Notes: generated from the sequence alone by a model not told the origin. A stretch of 64,000 nucleotides of DNA from Hoeflea_A sp039025395 (GCA_039025395.1 JBCCOK010000004.1:62001-126000), one strand, 5' to 3'. Counted from the stretch's first letter, positions 55,701 to 61,075 are shown. Made by a program: numbers and translations.

Positions 55701-56604
55701 GAGCGATCAGGGTATCGTTGTTCGCCTTGTTATTCCTACTGGCGTCGGCGAGGTGACGAGTGTCTCATCGGCAATTCTGTCAGGTGAGAACGAAGACAAC
55801 GGCACGGCTTCGCCGACTTTTAACGTCCGCGTGAAAGATACGACGAGTGCGGGAACGGCACTGCTTGCAGGCCTCAATGCTGATGTCGGTGTTACGGTCT
55901 CGACCACACCGTCAGGTCCAACCGCTGCCGGCACCCGGTTTGAAATCGGCGATATCGCGGATGCGGTGAATGCACTGATTGCGGAGAATGGACCGTTGCA
56001 GAGCGGTGATGCGATTACCGTCATCATTGATCCCACGGACGGTCGCCGGGATATCGAGCAGGGCACGTTTGAACTCGCGGTCACCGTGGGTGGCCAGGCT
56101 CCGCAGGCGTTCTCTGCGTCGCCTGCAAGCTTTAGTGCTCTAGCTGCACCGGAGCCCGAAGTTGCAGACAACCCGGTCGAGGAGTCTGAAGAGCAAACGA
56201 CAGATGTCGAAACCGATGTCGCCACGTCGCAGCCCGAGCCGATCAACTTCACTGCTGAAGAAGATGAAAGCGTTGTGCTGTTTGGTACAGGCGGTTCTGA
56301 CACTCTGGAAGGTGGTGGAGCGGACGACACGCTCTTTGGCTCTGGCGGTAGCGATTCCCTCTTCGGCAATGGCGGTGACGACATGCTTTTCGGTGGAGAC
56401 GGAAACGACATCCTCGAGGGCGGTGAAGGAAACGACATGCTCATAGGAGGCGGCGGCACCGACACGGCCGTATTCGAGGGTAGCGTCGACGACTACACCG
56501 TTCAGGGCAACCAGGTAACGAACAACGATACCGGTGACGTCGACACGATCATCAATGTCGAAGTTCTGTCTTTCGACGATGAAGACATCAACGCGTTGTC
56601 TTAA
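38809..56604 (+). CDS. Giant RTX carbohydrate-binding protein, type I secreted
   Basis: A 5,931-residue acidic protein in one uninterrupted frame. There is no signal peptide; I saw no cysteine on reading through. Order: N-terminal beta-propeller like glucose/sorbosone dehydrogenases (about 1-657); a DxDxDG calcium motif with jelly-roll module; Calx-beta and cadherin-like domains alternating with malectin domains (about 1085, 1511, 2108, 4035, 4558) and two CBM6-like domains (about 3232, 3573); a Pro/Asp linker; seven RTX nonapeptides (5828-5890); and an acidic C-terminal tail ending FDDEDINALS, typical of type I export signals. Exporter genes follow at once. It is expected at the cell surface or outside the cell, folding in calcium and binding glycans. 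No LapA-like retention module is visible. A role in adhesion or polysaccharide capture is inferred. Confidence 0.93.
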   Translation: MANVGFSLIGVFDGVNGEGQVLNNPTSLQFGPDGRLYVSEQNGTINAFTVSIQDGQYVATTHEVLTIGDTDAGVVQSIQNHNDDGSDAGQSNRQVTGIVVAGTPEEPILYVTSSDPRIASNGEVNLDTNSGMLSKVSFDSSTGEWEVVDLIRGLPRSEENHATNGMVLSEDGETLYMMVGGNTNNGAPSSFFSYTAEYTMSGTLLEIDLLALEALPTQIDPVGGQGGAPRAFKYDVPTLDDPNIINAPADITDDFRDAVAELSQGEGEGPNENIGEVLTSDQLADLGIARTIDQATNDQAPPIILTQDLLDALEALAALPNGPVSDDAARDAGFRENANGLDVAGPWGGNDGLNQAILPADAPFSIFADGFRNAYDVAQDNQGRLFTVDNGSNGNLGGNPVTENGDEDGDGVSGEATNAPNNGGSGDPEPLIYIQEGQFYGHPAPVRANQNQSWTVYNDSGEPDANVDVNFVPDISALVPVGVQMEGGYVIDPSKFATGADETLADLDANAVEERLLLSGERQERAGGNGVTSDSITTVGSSTNGIIIYDTNGEAFDGAADGAVIVTQFNDNVTLLNINDDATALAPLVNSGADDILGTADDEIQDNDGEVFLANNGLGVPLGNPLDVTQGPNGTLWVAEIGSNEITVLAPTGVVLPDNDDSDADGILNAQDPFMRDETNGTSVVVTPGEELVFEFSQAADDVTPGPDGFGGGLTGHMIDGVRDFEQFLQSDSPRPGQSIQLDNVKFVTAADGGTTTIEAVSNGNPEGAGNQFFGENGNNGEFLFHTGVVIPESVTEFTIEWTVANPATFEVSALTGASQELGGYIGDGTQSNFLKIAAKRTDDDNPSAAIIDILLEDGDQEIQRIQLDATGIFNPSNLPAESDILFELIIDPQSATAIPRVTYQSDGGDIVIEGSLNEGEFIDLTGTQVLETILGNNTVQGQQTGLAVGLFTSNEGEEVEDAFQAVFKRIDINATEGPVSPDAGDDIVTTGVNTPLILNVAELLANDTDANTNDSLTIVSVGNPTNGSVVLDNNGTANDASDDTITFTPDADFNGNASFDYTIQDEDGLQDTATVDVSVADRLVLFRVNGGGDEIASIDDGPNWSADTFDVPSPFLLTAPHNANGFAVEPGGNVDQSSVPGAIWGTERWDPDTGPEMQWGFNVDPGRYEVNLYMGNGFGGTSTPGTRVFDVAIEGQTFQSADPNSNFDSIDLSADFGHLVGGVVTQEVNVTDGQLNIEFLHEVENPLINGIEIVQLGTFAPGTPTVSILGGDQTVSESDGTIQVSLAASSIVPNGENIQVVVAIESGTAFIDNDISDGNGDFVVDETVSGTQLVGAFNANLTINGGSADIQIPIDIVNDMIAEDAESFTVTITSVSDNAVIGVEDSITITIEDDDQPPTVSIAGATATESGDDGVTALAFPVTIDPASDVDVTIDYEVVIGSGEPQFLQVTLPGVGGDLIVNVPNDDEENGAESVTVQLQGASGGDAIISATAATAAGSVTEDDLPEGTVVVAVNAGGPALTQDGIDFQSNSNGGGVGNPGPVVQTIFGGDAGFTGGNQFGDGNAGNGPQPVFDGTVFETERFGGNATGTGANLDFYAILPDDEYTVTLYFAEIFLPDPDGPGDGVGERVFDILIEDQVVLDDFDILAQTSGDFNQPIVVNVNGTFTPGENGQLDISGLPSSDNAKLSAIVIRQAPDVQVGDDPIDTTAPAATVSIALPVVDTGDVTVNITFNEAVTFTNLNADDFALDLPDGGVLNSTNVVLADDGLSAQVIFSAPIKGFANGTYGFTLGDDAFIDAGGNAAVVTAIAPGILNLGLDPNEVYDENVLGDLSSDNLNPTIVNLNPGASSSIFDLSATDSNANDQNSPDGAGDRDYFTITVEEGFEISEINLLNYDVEDGANLAFLALSDKGTVNFLPSGDGTEPDSSNLIGGNIIGNNQVGDNIIGLLGGAGAGANIAGSGFDGALGPGTYTFWYQQNLETSRASIEFVKTAVLADDPDTPPTLSAGNPTSLDVIEDTDGVIATFEATDEQGDPIIFSLEGDDSGAFTIDESTGALSFAVPPDADVPADANTDNIYNVTVVATANGLSDTQDIQVNLLDAPDVAPGAVLFAINAGGPEVTQDVNGEIITFAPNDTGNANGGTPVIQNGITGDFAAGNAFVDGNAGNGQQPVFDDTVFESERFNDPLNFTASGFAPGQQVEVTLFFSELFQEDPGDRVFSASIEGEEVLSDFDILATTGDINQSVTQTFGPITVSADGILNIDFEGSVDNAKVGGILVREQGVDERPVIDVAAAPDTVETGDEGVTALDFPVTLSEPALVDVTLTVKVSTEVDPRSVVIAAGETTATISVDVQNDDSFTNDPVFVALVNVAEGGDFARIGDAFANAALIDDEPNPNDLDADGIDNTSDPFFIDGQNGLGNVLTVGGSFRQDFDIDSEDPFSPEVGFTGLQVNQAFTPAGTSADDPLGVLTTEDKVTVSGGALSIASSDQDNFAGGTGATNTIRDNYQTGVDVSNVRSFELVAEATSADFAATLDTPGFEQFGIQIGAGGVDDFIKLSISDNNDVGPSPSRVQITHNNALLGGNDTNIVIPAGDLDYSLVETFRFRQLVDRDAGDSGEVSGSVDFLDGAGEVLLTVDVGPIEIDPASDFAAALEGNNPLTGGSGGIAYGVFITNNNFTEEAEQFTANYDFIELNALDIVAVSIADAPNVSEGDAGQPTLAFQLNAPGFSGDATVEFEADSVASSQVVTFTDGVGELVIDASVADDAVDGDETVSVILTGFPGAPLTVDEGALNATGTVQDDDFAPVAVADSESVFEGGQITFNPAANDTDADNDPAALVVTAIDTSATVGGSVILNNDGTVTVTADNDGGTGDIIFGYTVEDPAGNAAQGIATVAVTNDVLVAISGGADVAENGDDGTTTLTFQIQTAPVAASTSISVSFAVNGGDPQIQEVVLDGSGAGSLTVDLANFNDDLADGDDAVEVTVTDITTLGFAVDTQNATASANILEDDAAPIFNNAPDAVSSPEGTTKIAQFDATDADSVNLVFSVEADDSAVAALFAIDDTGMLSFVTPQDFETLSGANSFEIEVVASDGTQEARQPVTVTVTDVDENGDSADIVNVDEDTQFVELADGEQTVTGTEDELDGITIEEFEAGDAIEIESDTPVELVGVREGSILLDFSNDGDPDTVEFTIEISGSEANSETGDVPTVEDFEVVEGDGSTLVTFQPNAVDPVETIRIQAEDFDTFDGFFAENQGAADGGQVIRLASNTTGTATLNLTDAGITPGLNTFSVWFFDENDGVSSITADINGTEIGTITLDDDGGFNIAQPQNLRVVTFSNVTVPQDGILTLTGMSNDEEFVRIDAVEFTAVSDTVADNQDPTFNGTIDPVVLTQDVEFTLNLVETFPGFSDPDEDVLTMVVDNQMFTVENGVLKATPTNDDAVAFAGPFPVTVTATDPSGASAQTTFTVENIVNVNDAPEIADLLPVNLEVGEAITEIDLNSFVTDIDNDDLMVSVSVETLPQGLTFDQGTGIISGTPEVPGSFQITVTVDDGQGADNSIATSNLTFNITGAPLMGDPVRIQAEDLALSGGFFIENQGAADEGQVIRTSLSVPAGEASVTVGEGVGSDIASGTTDISITFFDESDGVSQIQLEINGLPVGDPIVFNQDGGGNAAQPQNLRTVTIPAVLLADGDIVTVSGQADGFELLRIDYLEFTPSAGSVGNFAPFAIPTFEPDDAFELEAGQSLDLNQVFADPEENVLTFSVTDGNGLPIDFISIVDNVLTIDFDAPQAPIDIILSAVDAGGSNVTATRALTLTVEAPLELPPELVSEIADVVAAEDVEFTLDVSSAFAATVDELSEVGGDDVVLTATLPDDSDLPAWLSFDGATGIFSGTPLQSDIGVLEVKVTASDDDGATSDTFTITVGNTNDAPTAVEPSPLTEQNITLGDAVSIILPPVESLFADEDLLLPESTEVLTVEVDELTLPDGVAFNPETGAIEGTPTAAGTSTIAVTATDNDGEVATATFDLVVAPEGDAPTETVVLRINAFGPTIAATDGGPDWQGDGNGAPNSPFLNVSPGDNNDRGDVQGFSGDTSLVPNEVPIEVLNTARSSNSPFSYDIPLDDGTYKVNLYVAELFTGNQIEGERAFDVAVEGDTSGLLDNLDPSAGVGAGDLRVITVETTVSDGVLNLEFLQDAIDGSDNPIINAIEVVEIGQTLGDDPVQDLTGAAATLAINTGDAGINSSTFGPNSIKITNDSTNDVTIDQIKINLSSGVIADTVFDPDTLDGVTLPPAGDSANSDFVVNGETVGLVSDDVDVSFNSARNPGFDEIQLDFTDGSFAAGDVLSLSGDIDPLSAYSPGGAGAVSGQELAGATFTVLFSDGTTATGQLAPDGSGTFGATAEAIVGQNLGAPTLTLGDGTTDARVVNQANLPIFIDAGVENAGLTVQVFVIDTAYDTNGGSGTPANGQVLTAFGSNDSQAPASVFTFVLDDQGQFAGTVPVTRTDLGGPDDDANLGINLISAAVLDSNGDEGAFSQTLRVEYDPDANVAPIIPTDDPVDPGDGEVLLRINAFGPELAATDAGPNWLADQAGPADDTALFTYTGAQDRGDNDGSPASPDISGVPNQLFATARSDDGPFSYDIPISSLDGVSIGDTVTVNLYFAEASNAASLENPDARIFDVNIEDTLAINDLSPVGEFGVGGGGVITRVVEITGDTLNIDFLNNNVQNAIVNGIEIVSGGQNPINPGSGTPVDPPSDPSDALAILDVDTFNANGTVQGEAVDNVNNGGSNGSVVLTVLDGNNTVDASNFGDNSFQLTNTGDKEVAAVFIDIRNAVFGDQVFDINGTGGDTASDTFDVTSDGGTGAFFVGEGNEAANAANMFFPGDTPAPDTSGQSANGGNAPISGGFRGLLIRFDDANDQNGTGFEGGETAGFAGDGDPNSIAGFSSGTLNNDNVTSTTFDTGGQSGSELVGSSFTVLFADGTTATGYLGSDTTQAGAVGEAVQDRVDRTATLSVDTGAGGGVVNSGEQGTYGGDVPVITVSGNPGDVVRVTLHKGFQPTDLQNGSPDSVQDVIQGRLDASQPEFAVNNAFDVQTVDLTIGDNGTVVVPLTGPDSFDFVNTESGESFPGDDVQPLALTVAVVEPVSDPSAISGSGDNDLVPVGPVSTPVYLTNPTATPVDPDGVGPIDPPAEDGFFQGIGTGNDFRFKIQIEDENGIGVAENRSGSNDAFTFVESGAPNDNNNGEQGDGYFIFTGDNQAAVAQVEQLGFTTNNSIQNVPDADNFLIYRVFIPEDQVDQDFELRVRASRPDENFGNDDREGMAALLDGSPGNQTLTEEGGLEFDQQNDIRYNIRSLDGTLQLVDLLDEGDAEDVGDVVGGFARVVGGPTTDNFGFLNQNTVESSGGVDQVSFPEAGVYEIVIQGRSVGLEIDFIELYRAGNAPNPDASDSAFVTDADQPDDPDNPDDPDTPDTGSLDVNIAVVTGNQTGGTAVAQSGTVLDGDLDQDDTLVLDEFDDGIVFDVTTSSGPANLVSVLIEVLQGDTVVDSKVENVLPFTLLMESADLDAGDYTVRVTGYDAASATGNELGFRSVDFAVTEDGDVPDDDPDIPDGGSSFNISADFLDDQEINNGSIFSGDLESDQGIVVRLVIPTGVGEVTSVSSAILSGENEDNGTASPTFNVRVKDTTSAGTALLAGLNADVGVTVSTTPSGPTAAGTRFEIGDIADAVNALIAENGPLQSGDAITVIIDPTDGRRDIEQGTFELAVTVGGQAPQAFSASPASFSALAAPEPEVADNPVEESEEQTTDVETDVATSQPEPINFTAEEDESVVLFGTGGSDTLEGGGADDTLFGSGGSDSLFGNGGDDMLFGGDGNDILEGGEGNDMLIGGGGTDTAVFEGSVDDYTVQGNQVTNNDTGDVDTIINVEVLSFDDEDINALS
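40780..41745 (+). repeat. Calcium-loop plus jelly-roll module, copy 1
   Basis: Begins DNDDSDADGILNAQDPF, a thrombospondin-3-like calcium loop, then a lectin-like beta domain ending near FKRIDINATEG. A paralogous copy is at 45997-46905. Confidence 0.6.
42061..42582 (+). other. Malectin domain 1
   Basis: Residues about 1085-1258: starts FRVNGGGDEIASIDDGPNWS, then GRYEVNLYMGNGF, and ends LNIEFLHEVENPLINGIEI. These strands are typical of malectin-type glucan-binding domains. Confidence 0.75.
43339..43896 (+). other. Malectin domain 2
   Basis: Residues about 1511-1696: VVAVNAGGPALTQDGIDF, then EYTVTLYFAEIF and the closing LSAIVIRQ strand. Closest in style to domain 3 at 45130, sharing the FDGTVFETERF/FDDTVFESERF segment. 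Confidence 0.75.
45130..45651 (+). other. Malectin domain 3
   Basis: Residues about 2108-2281: FAINAGGPEVTQDVNGEII, FVDGNAGNGQQPVFDDTVFE, VEVTLFFSELF, closing NAKVGGILVRE. Confidence 0.75.
45997..46905 (+). repeat. Calcium-loop plus jelly-roll module, copy 2
   Basis: Begins DLDADGIDNTSDPFFIDGQN and continues as a lectin-like domain with FGIQIGAGGVDDFIKLSISD, paralogous to 40780-41745, which has GYIGDGTQSNFLKIAAKRTD at the same place. Confidence 0.6.
48502..48906 (+). other. CBM6-like domain 1
   Basis: Residues about 3232-3366: ETIRIQAEDFDTFDGFF, ENQGAADGGQVIRL, then NTFSVWFFDENDGVSSI and FVRIDAVEFT. The IQAED start and the closing RIDAVEF strand are typical of CBM6-type sugar-binding folds. 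Confidence 0.65.
49525..49950 (+). other. CBM6-like domain 2
   Basis: Residues about 3573-3715: VRIQAEDLALSGGFFIENQG, ITFFDESDGVSQIQLEINGL, and LLRIDYLEFT. A clear paralogue of the domain at 48502. Confidence 0.65.
50911..54330 (+). repeat. Tandem duplication: malectin plus beta module, two copies
   Basis: Malectin 4 (50911-51432, LRINAFGPTIAATDGGPDW) and malectin 5 (52480-53010, LRINAFGPELAATDAGPNW) are near copies. Each is followed by a related beta module carrying FGPNSIKITNDS or FGDNSFQLTNTG, and FTVLFSDGTTATGQL or FTVLFADGTTATGYL. The unit therefore duplicated together. The second copy's trailing part is longer. Confidence 0.75.
55153..55204 (+). repeat. Asp-Pro linker repeat in the giant gene
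   Basis: Encodes DQPDDPDNPDDPDTPDTG, a short acidic proline hinge between a glycan-binding-like module and the C-terminal export region. Confidence 0.7.
56290..56478 (+). repeat. Seven RTX nonapeptide repeats
   Basis: Residues 5828-5890 read as seven GGxxD-type nonapeptides, for example GGDDMLFGG, DGNDILEGG and EGNDMLIGG. They form a calcium-binding beta roll that folds after export through a type I system. Confidence 0.93.
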
Positions 56605-56624
56605 TTGGTGGGTGGTTGTTTTAT

Positions 56625-58616
56625 ATGTCTGTGATTACATCAACTATCGATCGCATCGTTTCCGGGTCCGCTTGGCTCAGCAATGAACTCGGTTTGACCG
56701 GCACCGTTGCCTGGTTTGAGAAACAAACCGGGCTGGACGGTACCGTCATCGAGGTCAGTCTTGCGGCCGTTGTCTTTGCCGCGGCGGTTTGGCTGACGAG
56801 CCTGGTGTCGGCCAAGTGCTGGCGCGGGTGCTACAACTTTGTGTCCACACGCATTAAACGACTGGAGAAGAACGACAAGGCTGTCGAGGTCAAGGAACTG
56901 CCGCTCTCGGAGGCGATCCGTGACGTGCGCTCCGGCTTCTACACCGTCGGCTATTTCAGCTTCTTCATCAACCTGCTGCTTCTTGTAACGCCCATCTACA
57001 TGCTGCAGATCTATGATCGGGTGTTGACGTCCGGAAGCCATGCCACCCTCTTGTATCTGTCGGTCCTGGCTGTTGCTTTGATTGCGATCAACGGCGTTCT
57101 GGAGCTTTCCCGCTCCCATCTTCTCGTTCGAATCGGTACACGGCTTGATGTTTTCCTGAATGGACCGGTCTATCGGTCGCTCTTCAGCGAACAGAGTCTC
57201 GCCAACCGGCAGGGGGTACAACAGCTCACAGATCTCGGAAAGGTTCGTAATTTCCTGGGGAGTTCCGGGCTTAACGCCTTCTTTGATGCGCCTTGGACCC
57301 CGATTTTCATTCTGCTCATTTTTGCGCTTCACCCGCTCCTTGGAATCATCGCCACGGTCGGCGCTGTGATCCTCCTGACGCTTGCAATCATCTCTGAACT
57401 GATCACCCGCAACGTCTTTACGGATGCGTCATCCAAGGCCCACGAGGCGGTCAGCATGGCCAATGCGAACATTCGCAATGCCGAGGTCATCAAGGGCATG
57501 GGGATGTTGAATCGCGTGACGGAGATCTGGCAGCACAAAAACTATGAGAGCCTCGTTCTGCAAAGTGCGGGCAATGAACGGATTGGCTTGCTGACTGCGA
57601 TTGCGAAGACGGTGCGGCCATGTCTGCAAATTGCGATGCTCGGAGCAGGTGCCTTTCTGGCCCTGGAGGGCGTGATTTCCGCAGGGGTCATGATTGCCGC
57701 GTCGATCATTCTCGGTCGGGCGCTTGCCCCGGTGGAAGCGGCTGTCAGCCAGTGGCGTACGTTCGTTGCTGCGCGACTGTCCTATGACCGCCTGAAGGAA
57801 GCGGTTTACGACACAGAGGTTGAGGCAAACCGGCTGTCGCATCCGCGGCCAACCGGCGCACTGAGCGTCGAAGACGTGACGCTGACACCGCCGTTGGCAC
57901 CGGAGCCTGTTCTTCGCGATCTTTCCTTTGTTCTTGAGCCCGGTGAAATCCTTGCCGTCATCGGGCCAAGTGCGGCTGGCAAATCCACGCTCGCACGGGC
58001 TCTCGTCAATATCTGGATACCGGATCACGGCTCGATCCGCCTTGACGGGGTCGACCTGTCCCAATGGCGTCCGGACGAACTGGGCGACTACATCGGTTAT
58101 CTGCCCCAGGACGTTGAGCTCTTTGAAGGAACGGTGGCGGAGAACATCACACGTTTCTCGCAACTGGATTCAAACAAGATCCTTGAGGCGGCCCGCCTTG
58201 CCAACGCGCATGAAATGATTCTGCGTTTGCCGAACGGTTTTGAGACCGATATCGGCCCGAACGGCAGCGTCCTGTCCGGCGGTCAAAGGCAGCGGATCGG
58301 GCTTGCTCGCGCTCTTTACGGAAGGCCGGCATTGGTCGTTCTCGATGAGCCGGACGCAAGTCTGGACACTGAAGGCGAACAGGCGCTGATGGAGACTTTG
58401 AACACCCTGCGCGAAAATGTGCAGACCGCAATCGTCATCTCCCATCGTCCAGGCATTTTGCAAGCTGTGGACAAGGTGATGGTGCTGCGCGGCGGCAGAA
58501 TCGAGGCCATCGACAGCAGCGAAAACCTGTTGCCGAAACTGATCGGCAAACCGCGTACGGACAAGAACGTACGAAGCGCTCGCCAGAAAAAAGTTATACT
58601 CAACAAGCAAGGGTGA
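56625..58616 (+). CDS. Type I secretion ABC transporter (PrtD/HlyB type)
   Basis: A 663-residue exporter. A transmembrane domain (about 100-390, six helices) precedes the ATPase, with Walker A GPSAAGKS at 447-454, signature LSGGQ at 550-554 and Walker B ending LDEPDASLD (D574, E575). It lacks a C39 peptidase domain. Compared with PrtD-like proteins of about 570-580 residues, it has roughly 85 extra N-terminal residues with an additional hydrophobic segment (VSLAAVVFAAAVWLTSLVSA). I used the ATG at 56625; a TTG at 56616 is in frame. It begins 20 bp after the giant RTX gene and overlaps or abuts the HlyD gene, so it exports that protein across the inner membrane. Confidence 0.92.
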   Translation: MSVITSTIDRIVSGSAWLSNELGLTGTVAWFEKQTGLDGTVIEVSLAAVVFAAAVWLTSLVSAKCWRGCYNFVSTRIKRLEKNDKAVEVKELPLSEAIRDVRSGFYTVGYFSFFINLLLLVTPIYMLQIYDRVLTSGSHATLLYLSVLAVALIAINGVLELSRSHLLVRIGTRLDVFLNGPVYRSLFSEQSLANRQGVQQLTDLGKVRNFLGSSGLNAFFDAPWTPIFILLIFALHPLLGIIATVGAVILLTLAIISELITRNVFTDASSKAHEAVSMANANIRNAEVIKGMGMLNRVTEIWQHKNYESLVLQSAGNERIGLLTAIAKTVRPCLQIAMLGAGAFLALEGVISAGVMIAASIILGRALAPVEAAVSQWRTFVAARLSYDRLKEAVYDTEVEANRLSHPRPTGALSVEDVTLTPPLAPEPVLRDLSFVLEPGEILAVIGPSAAGKSTLARALVNIWIPDHGSIRLDGVDLSQWRPDELGDYIGYLPQDVELFEGTVAENITRFSQLDSNKILEAARLANAHEMILRLPNGFETDIGPNGSVLSGGQRQRIGLARALYGRPALVVLDEPDASLDTEGEQALMETLNTLRENVQTAIVISHRPGILQAVDKVMVLRGGRIEAIDSSENLLPKLIGKPRTDKNVRSARQKKVILNKQG

Positions 58617-58624
58617 TCCGGGTT

Positions 58625-60007
58625 ATGAACTCTTCTGGAATGACACCAAACCCGTTTGACCCGGCGGCTGCCGAGGAAAACGAAGAGGTTGGCACTGGCC
58701 TTGAAAAGCAGCGCAGCCTTGTAAAAACGAGCTTTCGCCTTTGGGGTGGCGTAGGCCACGTCTTCATCGCGCTGATCGTCCTGACAGTTGGTGCCTGGGG
58801 ATTTGCTGCGCCGCTTGCAAGCGGAATTGTCACGTCCGGTTATGTGACCGTCGACACCAATCGTAAAATGCTCCGTCACCTCGAAGGCGGCGTTGTCAAG
58901 ACTCTGCATGTGCGTGACGGCAGCCGGGTCGAGGCCGGCGAAACGCTCATTACTCTGGACGAGACGGTCCTCAAATCACGCCGCGATATCCTGAAAACAC
59001 GGCTTCTGGAAACGCAGGTGCAGATCGCGCGGCTTAGTGCGGAAATCGAAGATCGCGACGCAATTACCCTCTCGGACGAAGTCATTGATGCCCACAGTCA
59101 AATGGCTGTGGACAGGCTGTTGGTTCAGGAGAGGCGCGTTTTCGAGGCGCGCCGCCTTTCGCGCAAAGGTGAACGAGATATTCTCATGGAACGGGCAGAA
59201 CAGGTCGGTCAGGAAATAATCGGTCTGGAAGCTGAACTCGCCTCGGATATGGACCGCAAGGAGATTGCAGGCCAGGAACATGAGGTTGTTGACGGCCTGC
59301 AGAAAAAGGGGCTGGTGAGCGTTGCCCGTGTTCTCACCTTGCAACGGGAATTGGCTGACATTCGCGGCAATATCGGTCGATTGACGGCATCTATTGCGCG
59401 TTCCAAACGCTCGGTGGGCGAGATCAATCTGCAGATCGTTCAGGCGGAAAAAGACTTTCAAGAGATCGTTCTGTCAGAACTGTCAGAAGCGAACACCGAA
59501 CTGAAGCAAGTCAAGGATGAATTGGCAGCCGCCGAAAACGTTCTTCAACGTACCACGGTGCCGTCGCCTGAAAGCGGTACGGTCGTCAATATGGCCGTGC
59601 ACGCCAAAGGTGCCGTTATCCGGCCTGGCGATGTGATCATGGAGATCGTGCCTGACCGTGATGAGCTTCTGATTGAGGTTCGCATCAATCCGGCCGATAT
59701 CGACAATTTGACACTCGACAGCGAAGCCGACGTAAGGTTTACAGCCTTCAAGGAACGCACAACGCCAAAGCTGATCGGCTTAGTATCCTATGTCTCAGCA
59801 GATACGATGATGGATGATCGCACGGGCCAGCCCTATTACCGTGCGCGGATCGCGGTCAGCGGTGAAGAGATTGAACGGCTCGGGACCGACAAGCTCGCGC
59901 CGGGAATGCCCGCCGATGTGATGATCAGCACGGGCAGCCGGACTGCTGTCCAATATCTGACCCAGCCGATCGTTGACAGCATGAACAAGGCCTGGCGCGA
60001 GCATTAG
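58625..60007 (+). CDS. Type I secretion membrane fusion protein (HlyD family)
   Basis: A 460-residue adaptor. A single membrane anchor (VFIALIVLTVGAWGFAAPL, about 45-65) is followed by a biotinyl-lipoyl-like motif around RHLEGGVVKTLHVRDGSRVE, a long coiled-coil region (about 120-300), a second lipoyl half near TVPSPESGTVVNMAVHAKGA and a C-terminal beta domain with LAPGMPADVMISTG. The frame opens with GTG at 58613 overlapping the ABC gene stop (GTGA), so the protein could be four residues longer. It bridges the ABC exporter to a TolC-type outer membrane channel, which is not encoded in this window. Confidence 0.92.
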   Translation: MNSSGMTPNPFDPAAAEENEEVGTGLEKQRSLVKTSFRLWGGVGHVFIALIVLTVGAWGFAAPLASGIVTSGYVTVDTNRKMLRHLEGGVVKTLHVRDGSRVEAGETLITLDETVLKSRRDILKTRLLETQVQIARLSAEIEDRDAITLSDEVIDAHSQMAVDRLLVQERRVFEARRLSRKGERDILMERAEQVGQEIIGLEAELASDMDRKEIAGQEHEVVDGLQKKGLVSVARVLTLQRELADIRGNIGRLTASIARSKRSVGEINLQIVQAEKDFQEIVLSELSEANTELKQVKDELAAAENVLQRTTVPSPESGTVVNMAVHAKGAVIRPGDVIMEIVPDRDELLIEVRINPADIDNLTLDSEADVRFTAFKERTTPKLIGLVSYVSADTMMDDRTGQPYYRARIAVSGEEIERLGTDKLAPGMPADVMISTGSRTAVQYLTQPIVDSMNKAWREH

Positions 60008-60274
60008 CGTTTCATTCGCCTCGCTGCGCGTTTGATGTGGCAATCCGGCGACTGTGTGTCGCTGGACCTTCCTCTTCCATCGGTGTTGATCGAAGGCCTC
60101 TGCACAATTGTGGCAGACATCCATCCTGTGCCCCGAGCCGCGATTTGGCACGTTCAGGTACAAAATGCGCGGATGAGATTGCCGTCTTCGTGCAGAATTT
60201 GACGCACAGCACATTGTTTGGATTTTTCGTGGCAGGGCCCATAAGTTAGTTAGGAGCGATATCATGGAGTGAGT

Positions 60275-61075
60275 ATGTACGAAGATCTGCTGCCTCATCA
60301 CCTGCCGACGGAAGGCGAACGCCTCGACAGAATGGCACACGCCCACGATCCCGACACACGAGCCGCGATCAGCGGTCTCGGGCTGCCGCCGGATGCCACC
60401 TGCCTTGATATCGGTGCCGGGCGTGGCACTGTGGCAATCTGGCTGGCCGAGACCAATCCCGGCGCCTCAGTCGTTGCGGCGGATCTGGACCTGAGCCAAA
60501 TAGTCGAGAACAGCCTTTCCAACCTTGCCACGAAGCGCATTGACGTGCTCGCAGATCCGTTGGGCGAGGAGGTTTACGACTTGATCCATTGCCGCGCGTT
60601 GCTCGGTTTTCTTCCGACCCGAAACGAGCTTCTCGACCGATTTTATCACGCTCTAAAACCCGGCGGTGCGTTTGTGGCGACCGAAATGGACTTCGGGAGA
60701 ATAGCGCAAGGACCAAGCCGCTTTTGGGCTGCTTTCTGGACGGCATATCTGGAGTTTACGACCGCCCAGGGCTGGGACTTCACCTATGGGGCAACACTGC
60801 CACGGCAACTCGCGCAACGGAAGTTCTCGCCCATCGAGGCCAAACACATCCAGCCGATCGTGAACTACTCCGGCGAGACCGCGGGTGCCTCCGAAGCACA
60901 TACGTGGGAATTGACGATTGCCACTCTGGCGCCGCGGCTGATTGGCGACGGGCATATGCCGGAGGCCCTGGTCCGCGATGCGCTGGACATCATCCGCAAC
61001 CCAAACGCCTGGACTGCATCGCCCGGCTTTATGGTCGTGACGGCGCGGCGTCCGGTCCATGAGAAGGCCGGCTAA
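60275..61075 (+). CDS. SAM-dependent methyltransferase (class I)
   Basis: A 266-residue Rossmann-fold methyltransferase. Motif I is CLDIGAGRGTVAIWL (about 47-61), the acidic loop is VVAADLDLSQIV, and motif post-I/IV reads YDLIHCRALLGFL followed by LKPGGAFVATEMDFG. This resembles small-molecule methyltransferases of natural-product or ubiquinone type. GGAG five bases before the ATG at 60275 sets the start; a GTG two codons upstream is possible. It is monocistronic after the secretion operon. The substrate is unknown. Confidence 0.85.
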   Translation: MYEDLLPHHLPTEGERLDRMAHAHDPDTRAAISGLGLPPDATCLDIGAGRGTVAIWLAETNPGASVVAADLDLSQIVENSLSNLATKRIDVLADPLGEEVYDLIHCRALLGFLPTRNELLDRFYHALKPGGAFVATEMDFGRIAQGPSRFWAAFWTAYLEFTTAQGWDFTYGATLPRQLAQRKFSPIEAKHIQPIVNYSGETAGASEAHTWELTIATLAPRLIGDGHMPEALVRDALDIIRNPNAWTASPGFMVVTARRPVHEKAG

